Positions 11,267-21,943 of a stretch of DNA of 38,088 nucleotides are shown one piece after another. The notes beneath the pieces were generated by a model. That model had not been told where the DNA came from, made no database searches, and saw nothing but the letters and a program-made list of their open reading frames with translations. This stretch comes from Cochliopodium minus. Lineage: Eukaryota; Discosea; Himatismenida; Cochliopodiidae. Made by a program: the position numbers and the translations under genes. The stretch covers positions 1 to 38,088 of the forward strand of contig JAMYWO010000343.1 of NCBI GenBank assembly GCA_024220525.1, given 5' to 3'. How positions within the stretch are numbered: the stretch's first letter is position 1; each line of letters opens with the position of its first letter.

Positions 11267-11600
11267 TCAAACCATTCGAGTATTAATACTTTCAAGGACT
11301 TTCTCAAGATAGAGGTGGTTTACACGATCAAATGCTTTTGAACAGTCGAGAAACATTGCATGTGGGTCGGTTCCGCTTTCCTTTGCTCTTTCAACAAGTA
11401 AATTCACAGCGTGCACATTATCATGGATGAGCCTTCCAGGATGACAAAACTGATTTTCACTTATCAAATTGTTTTTCAAGACATTGTTTGATTCTTTGAG
11501 TCTTTGCTTTGGTGATTATTTTCCTGGATATTTCGAGAAGTGTAATTGGTCTAAGGTCGTTCACATCATTGCTATCTTCTTTCTTTGGGATGAGAGTGAT
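11267..11600 (-). mobile_element. Degenerate non-LTR (LINE) reverse transcriptase fragment
   Basis: Two overlapping frames on the - strand carry RT-domain motifs. The first has LIPKKEDSN, then NDLRPITLLEISRKI (the RPI-L block). The second has NQFCHPGRLIHDN and FLDCSKAFDRVNH (RT motif A with a catalytic Asp). The frame changes by one base in an A-rich run around 11465-11478, and a stop follows soon after motif A, so this is a dead fragment of perhaps 110 codons out of a full element. Its 5' side stops exactly at the ambiguous base 11601. No endonuclease, poly-A tail or target-site duplication is visible. Being repetitive, it is also the kind of sequence at which assemblies break. Confidence 0.85.
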
Positions 11601-11601
11601 N
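11601..11601. other. Single ambiguous base (n), probable assembly junction
   Basis: This is the only n in the window. It sits exactly between the LINE fragment and an (AAAAAT)n microsatellite, both classic contig-end sequences. See findings. Confidence 0.7.
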
Positions 11602-11735
11602 AATAAAAATAAAAATAAAAATAAAAATAAAAATAAAAATAAAAATAAAAATAAAAATAAAAATAAAAATAAATAAATAAAAATAAAAATAAAAATAAAA
11701 TAAAAAATAAAAAATAATCAAATTTAAAAAATAAA
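11602..11735. repeat. (AAAAAT)n microsatellite
   Basis: More than ten perfect AAAAAT units and then variants. It lies in the last visible UVRAG intron and abuts the n. Confidence 0.95.
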
Positions 11736-11757
11736 AATAAAAACAAAAAATGTTTAC

Positions 11758-13821
11758 CTAAATGGTCTTTGTACTTTTCGTTGAGACTCATCAAGTTTTT
11801 AAAACTGTCCAGGTTGTAAGTGGCCAGTCTTTGAATTTTGCTCATTTGAGAATTTTTGGTGGGAGGAGCAATCGAATTCACGTTAAACTTTCTTTCGATC
11901 TTGAAAAATAATGAGGTTTTAAAAATAAAATAAAAATGTAAAAGTGAAAATGAAAAAAAAAAAATGAATTAATTAAAAAAAAAAATAAAAATGAATAAAT
12001 AATAAATAATAAAAAATAAAAAATAAAAAATAAAAATGAAAAAATAATTAAAAATAAAAAATAGATGAAAATTAAAGAAAAAGTGAAATAAAAATACAAA
12101 ATAAAAAATAAAAAATGAATAATAATTAAAAATAAAAAATAGAAAATGAAAAATAAAAAAAATAAAAGAAATTAAAAAAATAATAAATAATAAAGATGAA
12201 CGAAAAATAAGAAATAAAGCAACAAATAAAAAATAAAAATAAGAAAATAAAATAATAAAATAAATAAAATTAATAAATATTAAATGATAAGCTTTAAAAA
12301 TGAAAAATAAAAAATAAAAATGAAAAAATAATTAAAAATAAAAAATAAATGAAAACTAAAGAAAAAGTGAAATAAAAGAAATTAAACAATAAAAAAAAAA
12401 TAGAAAAATAAAAAATAAAAAAAAATAAAATAATAAAATAAATAAATAAGTTTTACCAAAAAATCAATGAGTTCAGGCATGACGTAATAACCGTCGGAAA
12501 GTTTGAAGACGAGACTTCTACGAGGGATTTTTTCACGCATAAAAATCAAGTCACCGATGTACTCCAACCAACAGAGATTTACTCTCTTCTCCACCACAAG
12601 CGAACAAGAATAATTTTTGTTGAGGTGACAGTTTATTATGTCTCCCACCTCCACTTTCTAAATTTTATTAAATATAAAAAATAAGAAATTCTACGTAGAT
12701 AACTAGATAATTTTTATATAATAATTAATCTTTTTAAAGAATTCATTTGTCAAAATCAAATAAACATAAAAATAAAATGTAAAAAAAAAAAAATACAAAT
12801 ACAAATACAAATAAATAAAAGTTGGATCGGAAAAAAAAGAAAAATTTTTAAAAAAAAATGTAAACAAAAATAAAAAAATATTTAAAAATGTTCAACATCA
12901 AAATAAAAATAAAATAAAAAAATATTTAAAATAAAAAATAAAAATAAAAGTAAAAATAAAAAAATAAAAAAATAAATGAAAATGAAAATAAAATGAATAA
13001 AAAATAAAAATAAAAATAAAATAAAAATAAGAATAAAAAGAAAAAGAAAAATAAAAAGAAAAATAAAAAATGAATAAAAAAATAAAGATACCATTTTATG
13101 AAAATAATTGAAAAAAAATATTAAAAATTATTAAAAAAAAATTTTTTGTCAATAAAAATAAATAATTTACAAATTGAGGGAAAGAGGAAGAATTATCGAA
13201 ATGGGTGCCAGATCGACGGAAGGGAGGAGTCTCATAAAGAAGAGCATTGTTCTCCACACTCTCGTTGAATTGATGGATATGGTTGTTGTTGTTCGAGCTA
13301 TTGAAGCTGCTTATGATATTGTCTTTGGTGTCTTCATTGTTATCTTTGTTTTTATTAATTTATTTAATTTTTTAAAAAGAATTTTTAATTTTTTTGTTTT
13401 TTTAAATTTATTTTAAATTTAAATTTTTGAATTAAATTTTGTTTATTTATTTCAATTTTTTTTTTAAAAAATACATTATTCATATATTAAATTTTAATTT
13501 TTTATTTATTTTGTTTTAAAGATTTAATTTTTTTGAATTTAATTTTTTTTCAAAATAAAAATTTTACCTGTAAAAAACCTTTTGTCATCAAAACTGGGTA
13601 TACTTTCGCCAATAATATTATTTTCATTGATAATGTCATTATTATTATTATTGTTAATGTTAATGTTAATGTCATTATAATTTTTTAGACTGTTGTTTAA
13701 TTTGTTATAATTTTTAAAACTGTTATTATTGATATTATTATTATTATTATTATTATTATGATTATTATTATTATTATTATTATCATTATTATCATTATTA
13801 TTATTATTATTGTTACTACTA

Positions 13822-13852
<31 letters not shown>

Positions 13853-15669
13853 TATTATTATTATTGTTGCTGTTTATTTCGTTATAGTTTTTGAAGCTGT
13901 TGTTATTGCTGCTGCTTCCTTTTTCGTTGTAATTTTTGAAGCTGTTGTTGCTGTTGGCTAGTGTTTCGAAATTAAAAAATAAAATAATAAAAAAAAAACA
14001 AACAAAGAAAAATAAAACAGAAATAAAAATTAATCGAAAAAAAAATTAATCAAAATAAATAAATTTAACATTAAAATAAAAATAATTTAAAAAAAATGGT
14101 TACAGCCTTTTTCGTTGTAGTTTTTAAAGCTGTTGCTGTTATAATTTTTATAGCTGTTGCTGGTGCTGTTGTTGGTATCGCTTTCGCTACTGCTATCGCT
14201 GTCTTTATCATTTAAATTTCTAAATTTTAAAAAATTGTAAAAAATTTTTTAGTTTGAGAATAAAAAAATTTCTTTTAAATGTGAAGCTATTGTGAAAAAT
14301 GAAAAATTTCCAAAAAAATACAACGAAAAAAAAAATTTAAAAAAAAATAAAATTCTAAAGTCATTGATAAAAAATAAAAAATAAAAATAAGAAATAAAAA
14401 ATAAAATAAAATGATATGAAAATAATAAAAATAAACAAAAAAAAAATAACAAGAAATAATAAAAATAAAATGGAAAATAAAAAATGAATAAAAAATGAAT
14501 AAAATAAAATAAAATAAATAATAAATAATAAAAATAAAATGATATGAAAATAAATAATAAATAAATCAAAAAATAATAAAAATATAAAAATATAAAATAT
14601 AAAAATAATTAAAATAATAAAAATATAAAATATAAAAATATAAAAATTTTAAATCTCAAAAATAAAAATATAGATGTGATACGTCTCACCGCCGAACTGA
14701 AAAGAAGGAAGGACATTCTGAAGATTGAGACTCTGAGAGAAAAGAAGCTCCTCGTTCTTAGGAAAAACGAACTGCTCCTGATAAGGGAGGAGTCTCCAAA
14801 TGCGCACCACAAACTCGTGGATGTCCTGGTCGAGAACTAGGTTTTCGGTAGACTCGAGGAACTGCCAGTTGGGATTCAGTGTGTTTCTTTCCACTTCGCT
14901 TGTGTAGAAGGGCTCAAAGTTTTTCTCGTTGTTGTAGTGGAGTGTGTAATACAAGTGTGGTAGTGTCTTTTTTTTTTTTGAAAATTAAAAAATAAAATGA
15001 AAAATATAAAAATAAAAAATAAAATAAAAAATAAAATAAAAAATAAAATAAAAAATAAAATAAAAAATAAAAATAAAATTAAAAAAAATAAAAAATAAAA
15101 TTAAAAAATAAAATAAGAATTAAAAATAAAATTAAAATATTAGATTTAAAGATTTATAAATTATAAAAAAAAAATTAAAAAAATAATATTATTAAAAAAT
15201 GAACAAAAAAATGAAACTCATCAAAATAAAAAATATTAGAAAATAATTATGCCGATAAAATTTTTTACAAAATATAAATAAAAATTTTCTGATAGATAAA
15301 TATAAAAAAGAAAATAAAATTTTTTGAAACAAAAAATAACAAATGAAAAATAAAAAACAAAATCAAAATTTTAAAAATATGAAAAAAAAAAAATGTTAAA
15401 ACAAAACTGATAGAAATAAAATTTAATTAAAAATAAAAAATAAAAATAAAAAAATAAAAAAATAATTTATAAATAAAACTTTCAGTTAAAATCATTACAG
15501 AATGATCGTCTTTGAGGGTGGTCTCATTTCTTTGGGCCATGTTACGACCTATGATTCTTTTGATGTGCCTGAGTCTACGTTGTCGAGGGGCCAAGTTGGA
15601 AGGACCGCTGATTGGTACTCTTCTCCTTTTGTTCTCCATGTTTTGGTGTGAAGTTGATTCATTCAGCAT
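11758..15669 (-). CDS. UVRAG/Vps38-like PI3K-complex subunit, 3' part missing
   Basis: Seven exons join in phase: 15669-15499, 14966-14683, 14219-14104, 13957-13568, 13343-13171, 12657-12457 and 11899-11758, about 492 aa and then open. The start has APRQRRLRHIKRIIGRNMAQRN, very like the UVRAG N-terminus. A C2 domain follows: YYTLHYNNEK, FYTSEVERNTLNPNW and FVVRIW. The conserved YIGDLIF...LVFKLSDGYY block and a basic/helical start (IQRLATYNLDSFKNL) come next. UVRAG/Vps38 brings Vps34 PI3-kinase to endosomes and autophagosomes. Exons 3-5 insert about 225 Asn/Ser-rich residues inside the C2 region, with repeated S(F/L/Y)KNYN motifs. The last exon ends in phase 1, but the expected long coiled-coil half is absent: the intron runs into the n and the LINE piece. 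The start could instead be Met at 15639. Confidence 0.85.
13735..13870. repeat. (ATT)n trinucleotide tract, polyAsn-coding
   Basis: An ATT-rich run with a few ATC/GTT/ACT changes. Read on the - strand in UVRAG exon 4 it is mostly AAT/AAC codons for asparagine. Confidence 0.85.
14967..15498. repeat. A/T-rich repeat-filled UVRAG intron 1
   Basis: 532-nt intron holding (AAAATAAAAT)n at about 15005-15075 and other A-rich runs. I see no coding or RNA signal. The other long UVRAG introns (14682-14220, 13170-12658 and 12456-11900) are of the same kind. Confidence 0.7.
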
Positions 15670-15753
15670 CAGTTCTTTATAAATAAATCAAAAATAAAAT
15701 AAAATAAAAAAAATAAAAATAAAAATAAAAATAAAAATAAAAATAAAAAATAA

Positions 15754-15784
<31 letters not shown>

Positions 15785-16076
15785 TAAAAAAATGAAAAAA
15801 AAATAAAAAATAAAAAATAATAAATAAAAAATAAATAATAAATAATAAATAATAAATAAATAATAAATAATAAATAATAAATAAAACAAAAGAAACAAAA
15901 ATAAAAATAAAAAAAAATAATAATAAAAAATAATAAAAAATAATAAAAAATAATAAAAAATAATAAAAAATAATATTAAAAAATAAAATAATAAAAAATA
16001 AAATAATAAAAAATAAAATTAAAAATAAGAAAAATAAAAACTAAAACTAAAAATAAAAATAAAAATAAAAAATAAA
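15670..16076. repeat. Low-complexity intergenic A/T microsatellites
   Basis: About 400 bp of (AAAAAT)n, (AAATAAT)n and (TAATAAAAAA)n blocks between the ankyrin gene and UVRAG. No gene is seen; any UVRAG promoter must lie within this simple sequence. Confidence 0.8.
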
Positions 16077-17122
16077 TTAAAAGTTACTCATTTTCAAAAG
16101 AGAAAGAATCTCTTTGATTGGAGCAGAGACCTGCAGACAAGTACCGTAATCAGACAAGATGTTGACATCTGCTTTGTTATCGATGAGAAAACTCACGTTT
16201 TCAAAAATACCACTCCTTGCTGCAAAATGGAGAGGTGTCTCTCCAGATCTTAAAAATAAAAACAAAATATTAATAAAAAAAAACAAAAAAAATAAAAGAG
16301 AAATAATAATCAGAGATTAAACAAAAAAATAATCCTAAATAAAAATATCAATTTTATTAAAATTTAATTTGGAATTCATTTATAATATTTTATTATTGAT
16401 AAAAAATGATGAAAGTGGGTATGAATTAGAAATGGAAAATTCTAAAATACAAACAATATATATTGAGAAACAAAAAATATGAGGTATTATATAATATAAA
16501 TTGATGAAATATAATTGATATGAAGAGGATATCCTCATATATATATATTTGCATCATTCTTTAATATATTTTTTTTTTTTTACTCAGTAGTGATATTGAT
16601 ATCTGCTTTGTATTCTATCAACAACTTTAATGTTTTCAAGCCCTTCCTACAAGCGCTTTGATGCAACGCAGTCTCGCCATTCTCGTTCTGTTGATCGATG
16701 TCGCCATTCTTCTGGATGAACAGATCGATCACCTTCTTGAATTGCTGCTCTGTTTCTTCAGATGCTTCATCGATATTCAATCGAAAGATATATTGCAGGG
16801 GTGTGGTGCTTGATGAATTTTCAATATTCACATCCAAATTTTCATTTTTCAATAATAAATAGGTGGCATCCAATCTCCCTTTTATTGTTGCACAATGTAA
16901 TGGTGTCCATCCTTCTGTATCTTGTGCATTTACATCTGCTCCATTATCTATCAACACCTGCATGATATTCAATCCCACCTGCTCTTCGTAGCACGCCACA
17001 TGTAGTGGGGTTTGTTGCAGTCGATATGCTTTTTTATTTACTATTGATCTTCCATCTTTGTTTATCGCATTGCATATCATATTTATGTCTCCACCTCTTA
17101 TAAGATCATGGAATTGTGCCAT
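16077..17122 (-). CDS. Small ankyrin-repeat protein
   Basis: Two exons, 17122-16584 and 16248-16077, spliced GA|GTAAAA to AG|A so that a repeat reads on as ITTESGETPLHFAARSG (236 aa). About five or six ankyrin repeats are visible from residue 35: QQTPLHVACYEEQ, EGWTPLHCATIKG, STTPLQYIF, NGETALHQSACRKG and SGETPLHFAARSG, with the usual DNGADVN/DNKADVN turns. No other domain is present, so it is probably a protein-binding adaptor; partner unknown. It lies back to back with the small membrane-protein gene at 17388, sharing a 265-bp upstream region. Confidence 0.9.
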
Positions 17123-17303
17123 ATATTCTATATTCTATATTCTTCTCTTTTTCTTTATATGTCGTGGATGTTATATTCGAATATAAGTGGGTAGATATAT
17201 GGTATATTACAAAAACAAATATGTTGAATATAATATATAACTTTTTTTTTATTTTATTCAAAAGTGTTGTTTAATTGTAATTACATTTGTATCCTAGGAT
17301 AAA

Positions 17304-17312
17304 TATATAAAA
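17304..17312 (+). promoter_or_regulatory. TATA-box-like element
   Basis: TATATAAAA followed by GGGCC lies 76-84 bp before the start codon at 17388, in the divergent region between two genes. In AT-rich DNA such matches are common, but the adjoining GC block makes this one stand out. Confidence 0.4.
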
Positions 17313-17387
17313 GGGCCTCTTTTGTGTTGTTTGAATAGAAATTAAAGTAAAAAAAAAAAAAAAAATTAGTTGGATATAATTTTCATT

Positions 17388-17833
17388 ATGAACTCCAAAG
17401 ATCCCAAAAGTTTCCCCATCCACTCTATAAAATGGAATGGAATATGGAATAGAAGAGAATGGTTGAAATTCGGAACATATGTTATCGTACCAATCATGTG
17501 TTTATTTATTTATGAAATCGATGAAATAAGAAATGTAAAAAGATCATTTAATCATATAGTGTATATTCATTTAAATCCCTTCGAATCATATAAAAATATT
17601 TTTAGAATTATAGACAAATTATTGATGTAGAAGATGAAACCAAGAAACAAAAAGAAAGAAATCAAAAAATTATGGAAGACAGTATCGCATTTGATAGATT
17701 ATCTTTCAAGGATAAAGTTAAAGAGGCAAATAGATTAAAAGAGGAATTATCACAGATCGATAAATCCAAATATATTGCAGAAACCCCAAGAGAATCACCA
17801 AAAATTTCATTTTTTAATATATGGTCAAGATAA
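17388..17833 (+). CDS. Small single-TM protein, possibly PET100-like
   Basis: Two exons, 17388-17534 and 17606-17833, join in phase 0 (124 aa). A basic segment (WNRREWLKFG) leads into one membrane helix (TYVIVPIMCLFIYE), then a charged helical tail (QIIDVEDETKKQKERNQK, KVKEANRLKEELSQ). The order 'LKFG-Y--P--', one TM, charged coiled tail resembles PET100-type cytochrome oxidase assembly factors of the mitochondrial inner membrane, but similarity is only in layout and a few residues. It could equally be another small mitochondrial or ER protein. The gene model itself is sound: clean donor and acceptor, no internal stop. Confidence 0.65.
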
Positions 17834-18007
17834 ATTAAATCATCTTATCATCATAATCAAACATATTCTAGAATAGATAAAATTCTTGTTTATCATATCC
17901 TTCAAACTATATTTATTTTAAGTACATTATTTTCAAATATGCAAATGAGTCATCTCTTTTTGTCTATTTGAATTGATGCCTTTAGAAAAATAAAATTAAA
18001 AAAAAAA

Positions 18008-19015
18008 ATGAAAATTGTTTTATTGGTTTATTTATTTTTTTTTGGCACATTGGTAATTTTGGGAAAAGCTGAAGAGGTGTATGATTACGAGCCACTTGAT
18101 TATGAAATGATTGAAAGAGTGAATAGAGAAGCAGCAGAAAGAATTGGACAACCAATGTTTGTTCTCAAGGAAGAATGTGGGAGAGAACAATTCGGATCTA
18201 CAACTCAAAATAAACCTCAACAACCCCAACAACCACAACAACAAAAACAAAGGACACCTCCCCATGAACATATTGTGAAATCTTTTGATGGATCATTCGA
18301 TGCATTGGCAAGTTTGATGGATCAAGATTCTTTGATCATCATTAGTACTGGAGTGGAGAGATTGGAATTTGCTGGATCCAAAGATTTATATGATTTTTGG
18401 ATTCAAAGATGGAAAACTGAGCTAAGAATCGAAAAATATGAGGTTCTCAACTGGGATGGAAGCAAACCACATGAAAATGATTTCCAATCCAAAGCCAAAA
18501 TCGTGCTAAGATCGTTGTATAAATCCAAAGCCATCACTGTCCATGCCATCACTAAATTCAAACTCACCAAAGATTATAATATGCCAATGATCTTCAATTT
18601 CAATTTTGAAATCATTGAAAAAAATGATTTTTTGGAGCTTGTAGATAGTCCTTGCCATTATTTGCAAGAATTGGGATATTATATCAACCATAAAAATACA
18701 AAGAGATTTGTTCAATATCATTTTTCGGATAAAATTGAGATTGAAATCAGCGAAAATCTCAAAGATATCCAATCTTTTTCTTATTTTCCTTTGACAATTA
18801 AAGAAAGACCAAAGATTATTGAATTCCTCGACAACTTGAGAGATATCAATTTTCCTGAGAATAATATTTGTGTACATAAACAAACCATCTCTACCACTTG
18901 CAAAGTCAGACATGGGGAGGAGAACATTGAAGATTACTTTCTGATTGAATGGGAGATCTCTAACAATAAAGTGGATAATGCAAGATTCATTTTGGGTGAA
19001 AAACCTCCATTTTGA
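18008..19015 (+). CDS. Secreted protein, possibly two NTF2-like domains
   Basis: Intronless, 335 aa. Residues 1-21 form a clear signal peptide (KIVLLVYLFFFGTLVILGKA). A short Gln/Pro-rich linker (about residues 68-85) precedes a region reading like an NTF2/SnoaL-type cone fold: HIVKSFDGSFDALASLMDQD, ISTGVERLEFAGSKDLYDFW, then alternating strands. A second similar region (RFVQYHFSDKIEIEIS, KERPKIIEFLDNLRD) may be a second copy. Four or five Cys could pair outside the cell. I do not recognise an ortholog, and function is unknown. It starts 174 bp after the preceding + strand gene, and an A-run abuts the ATG. Confidence 0.75.
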   Translation: MKIVLLVYLFFFGTLVILGKAEEVYDYEPLDYEMIERVNREAAERIGQPMFVLKEECGREQFGSTTQNKPQQPQQPQQQKQRTPPHEHIVKSFDGSFDALASLMDQDSLIIISTGVERLEFAGSKDLYDFWIQRWKTELRIEKYEVLNWDGSKPHENDFQSKAKIVLRSLYKSKAITVHAITKFKLTKDYNMPMIFNFNFEIIEKNDFLELVDSPCHYLQELGYYINHKNTKRFVQYHFSDKIEIEISENLKDIQSFSYFPLTIKERPKIIEFLDNLRDINFPENNICVHKQTISTTCKVRHGEENIEDYFLIEWEISNNKVDNARFILGEKPPF

Positions 19016-19399
19016 GATTCCCCAAAAGGATAATATTCTGAACTTAGTGAATTAAAATTAATTTATTATTGAAAACATAAATCTTATTTAATTTGAAATC
19101 CTTCTCAATCTATTATTAAGGAAATATTTACTTGGGAGGATTTATTTATCTTTGTTTGATGGAAATTTTCCAGGATCATATTTTTTGGTTTTAAATATTT
19201 ATCAAATTGGAAAATTTCCTATTATACTGAGATGAATTTGGTTTAACAGTATCAAGTAAAAATAATCATTCGTTGAAACTTATTTTATATTCATTTATTT
19301 GTGCTTTTAGCTAATAATTTTTAAAGGTATTCAGAAAATTTTAAACTATAGTCCATTAAATATTAATAAAAAAAAATTTAACTTTATATTCTCTCAAAC
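19016..19399. other. Intergenic region
   Basis: 384 bp of AT-rich sequence between two + strand genes. I see no open frame, RNA gene or obvious repeat. Confidence 0.5.
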
Positions 19400-21738
19400 A
19401 TGGACGAGGAACCAAATAGACCCAATCCTATTTTAAAACCAAACCATAAATCATCTCCAAAGCTCAAATCACAACCAAAAAAGAAAAAATTGGTAAAAAA
19501 GAAAGTGAAGAAAAGAATAGTGAAATCCGTTGCTCCAAAAAAGAAACTAAAAAGGAAGGAAATAATCAAAGATGCGATAAATATCCACAAGAGCGAATAT
19601 GTGCCAGAATATGTGGATGACAACCATGAAAATTTTGAATGTGCTATTTGTACAGATATCTTCAAGAGTCCTATGGTTTTGAATTGTGGTAAATATTTCC
19701 TCCAACAAAATCGATCTCTTCATTTAATCAATTTTAATATAATTAAAGGTCATATATTTTGCTCGAAATGCATTAAAAAATGGAAATCTCAATCGAATGA
19801 AGCTTCTTGTCCTACATGTAGGAAAAAGATAATATCATTAAACAACATCCCTTTAATCCAAAATATGATCGAAACATTGCAATTAAAATGCAAATTCTCG
19901 CCAGTGGGATGTGAATGGCAAGGACAGTCGTCACAACTAGATGAACACATTAGATTGTGTCCAAAAAATCCAAAAAGATGTCCGCATAAAGGCTGCAATC
20001 AAGTGATGGTAAAAAGAAATAAAAGATTAATAGATAACAAAATCATTAAATAATTTCATTGAAAGATGTGATTTCCTCTCAAATAAAAATTTTATCTTTT
20101 ATTATCATAGTTCCCTCCTGATATGAAGAAACATGTGACTAAATGCAGATACAGATTGGTAATTTGCAAATTCTGTGAAAAAACCACGCAATTTCAGAAC
20201 CAACAAAAAAATCATTCGCTCGTCGAATGTTTGTTGTGCGGAAAGAAGAACGCAACTTGCTTGGGCAATTCCCATGTGTGCAATTATTTTGAGAAAAAAC
20301 CTCCGGTCCAAATCAAAGAAGAAAACATAGAAATTATTGAGAAGATTGATGAAAAAACCATAAAGTAAATCACTTTTCAATCTAAAATTACATCTATAAT
20401 TATAAAAATATTATTTTGATTGTTGGAAGAGAGGAATTAATCCCGGCATTATTTATTTGAAATGCATCTACAAATTAATTAATAAATTTATAAGAAAAAT
20501 TTTCTCTGATGACATAGATGCAAATCTGATTTCAGATAAATTTCAAATTTTTTTTTAGGACCACCAACAGCAACAAAGTGTGCAACTTCTGCAACAAAAC
20601 CTTCCCAATCGATTTCATCTTCGAACACAAGACCCTGTGTTCCAAAAGCAACAAGGACAAGAACCCCTCCAAGGAGTTGATGCTCAAAGACAACAGGAAG
20701 AGCATCAGTTTCCACGTCTCAAGAAACAAACCTGCTTATGAGGGAATCACCAAAATCGATCTGATCCATGCCGATAAACGTCTCTTGATGAACTTTGCAG
20801 AGAAGAAGGACAACATCTTTTCGGATCCCCTCCGCTTGAGCGACTCTTCTTCCACTACTGAGTCTTCTGAGGACGATGAGGAAGCTACTTTGTTGAGGCA
20901 AAAAAAGAAGAGCGAAAGTATGAAGGTAAATATCAAAAGATTTTTCATTATTTTTTATAAATTTATTTTATTAATTTTTAAATTTATTTTATAAATATTT
21001 TTTTTTTCATTTATATCAAAGTCAATTCATTATTTTATTTAGAGGACAGTCAGTGTGAGATTTCACAGAAATAACTATCTCCATCTGAAAGAGATCAAAG
21101 AGAACAACAATGAAATGCCATCATCTCCGAGATCCAGAAACTGGATCGCCACCTCCCCCAACGAAAGCGTGCGAAGAGAACTCCCTCAAGAACGCATGAT
21201 TATTGGCAGAAAAAGCAAGAACAACAACCTCAACAACAGCAACAAACTCAACATCAGGAACAGTATCAACAATGTCAATAATAACAATGTAAATAATGAC
21301 AATGGTGTCAATATTAGGAACAGCAGTAACAATGTAAAAAACAACAATCTCAAAAGTGTCAACAATAACAACAGTAATATCAACAACCAAAAAAAGAGGG
21401 AGCAAAAGTTGGAGTTGGGTATTGGCGACTTTTATTGTCCTCACTGTAGGGACTTGGTGGTCGGAACTGAGCGTGTTGACCATTACAACGTCTGCAGCGC
21501 TTTTCCTCACCCTTGCATCTATTGTTTGTACAAGTACCCTCGCTCCTTCATTTCTGAACACATGGCTCTGTGTCCTCACAACACTAAAAAATCAAAGGAA
21601 AACAATCACAACAATCATGATAAAGATGACAAGGACGATAATCTTAAGGACAGCAGTAACAATAACAACAATATTAACGACCCTGTCACTTCACCTTTTG
21701 ACATTTTTGTTCAGAAATTCAGAAACATTTTCAAGTAA
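19400..21738 (+). CDS. RING finger protein with TRAF-type zinc fingers, no MATH domain
   Basis: Five exons, 19400-19688, 19749-20008, 20111-20364, 20559-20925 and 21043-21738, join in frame (621 aa). Residues 20-60 are very Lys-rich, a likely nuclear signal. A C3HC4 RING (CAIC, NCGHIFCSKC, CPTC; split by intron 1 right after the Cys) is followed by TRAF-like fingers: CKFSPVGCEWQG...HIRLCP, CPHKGCNQV, HVTKCRYRLVICKFC, CNFCNKTF...HKTLC and near the end YCPHCRDL...HYNVC, CIYCLYKYP...HMALCP. Such proteins are E3 ubiquitin ligases; TRAF-type ones usually work with Ubc13, present at 8388. The C-terminal MATH domain that ends most TRAFs is missing; instead there is an acidic/Ser patch and an Asn-rich stretch. 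A donor-like GTAAGC overlaps the stop. Confidence 0.87.
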
Positions 21739-21943
21739 GCCTCACTGCGATTTTCTTTATTTTTTGAGTTTTGTAAAATTAAATCGAATAAAACAATTTT
21801 AATTAATTCTTTTGTACTTTAAAATTTTATTGAGATTAAAACGGATTTATCTTATAATTTATTGAATTTGAAGATGTTCTATGAGAATTCAAAGAGAAAC
21901 TATTTTTTTTATTTTAAAATTATATTTAATTGATTAGTGATTT

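Noticed and set aside
15670-16076. Tandem A/T units considered as a CRISPR array, telomere or centromere piece
   Set aside because: There are no spacers of constant length and no G-rich telomeric unit; the units are ordinary microsatellites of mixed period, also found in most introns.
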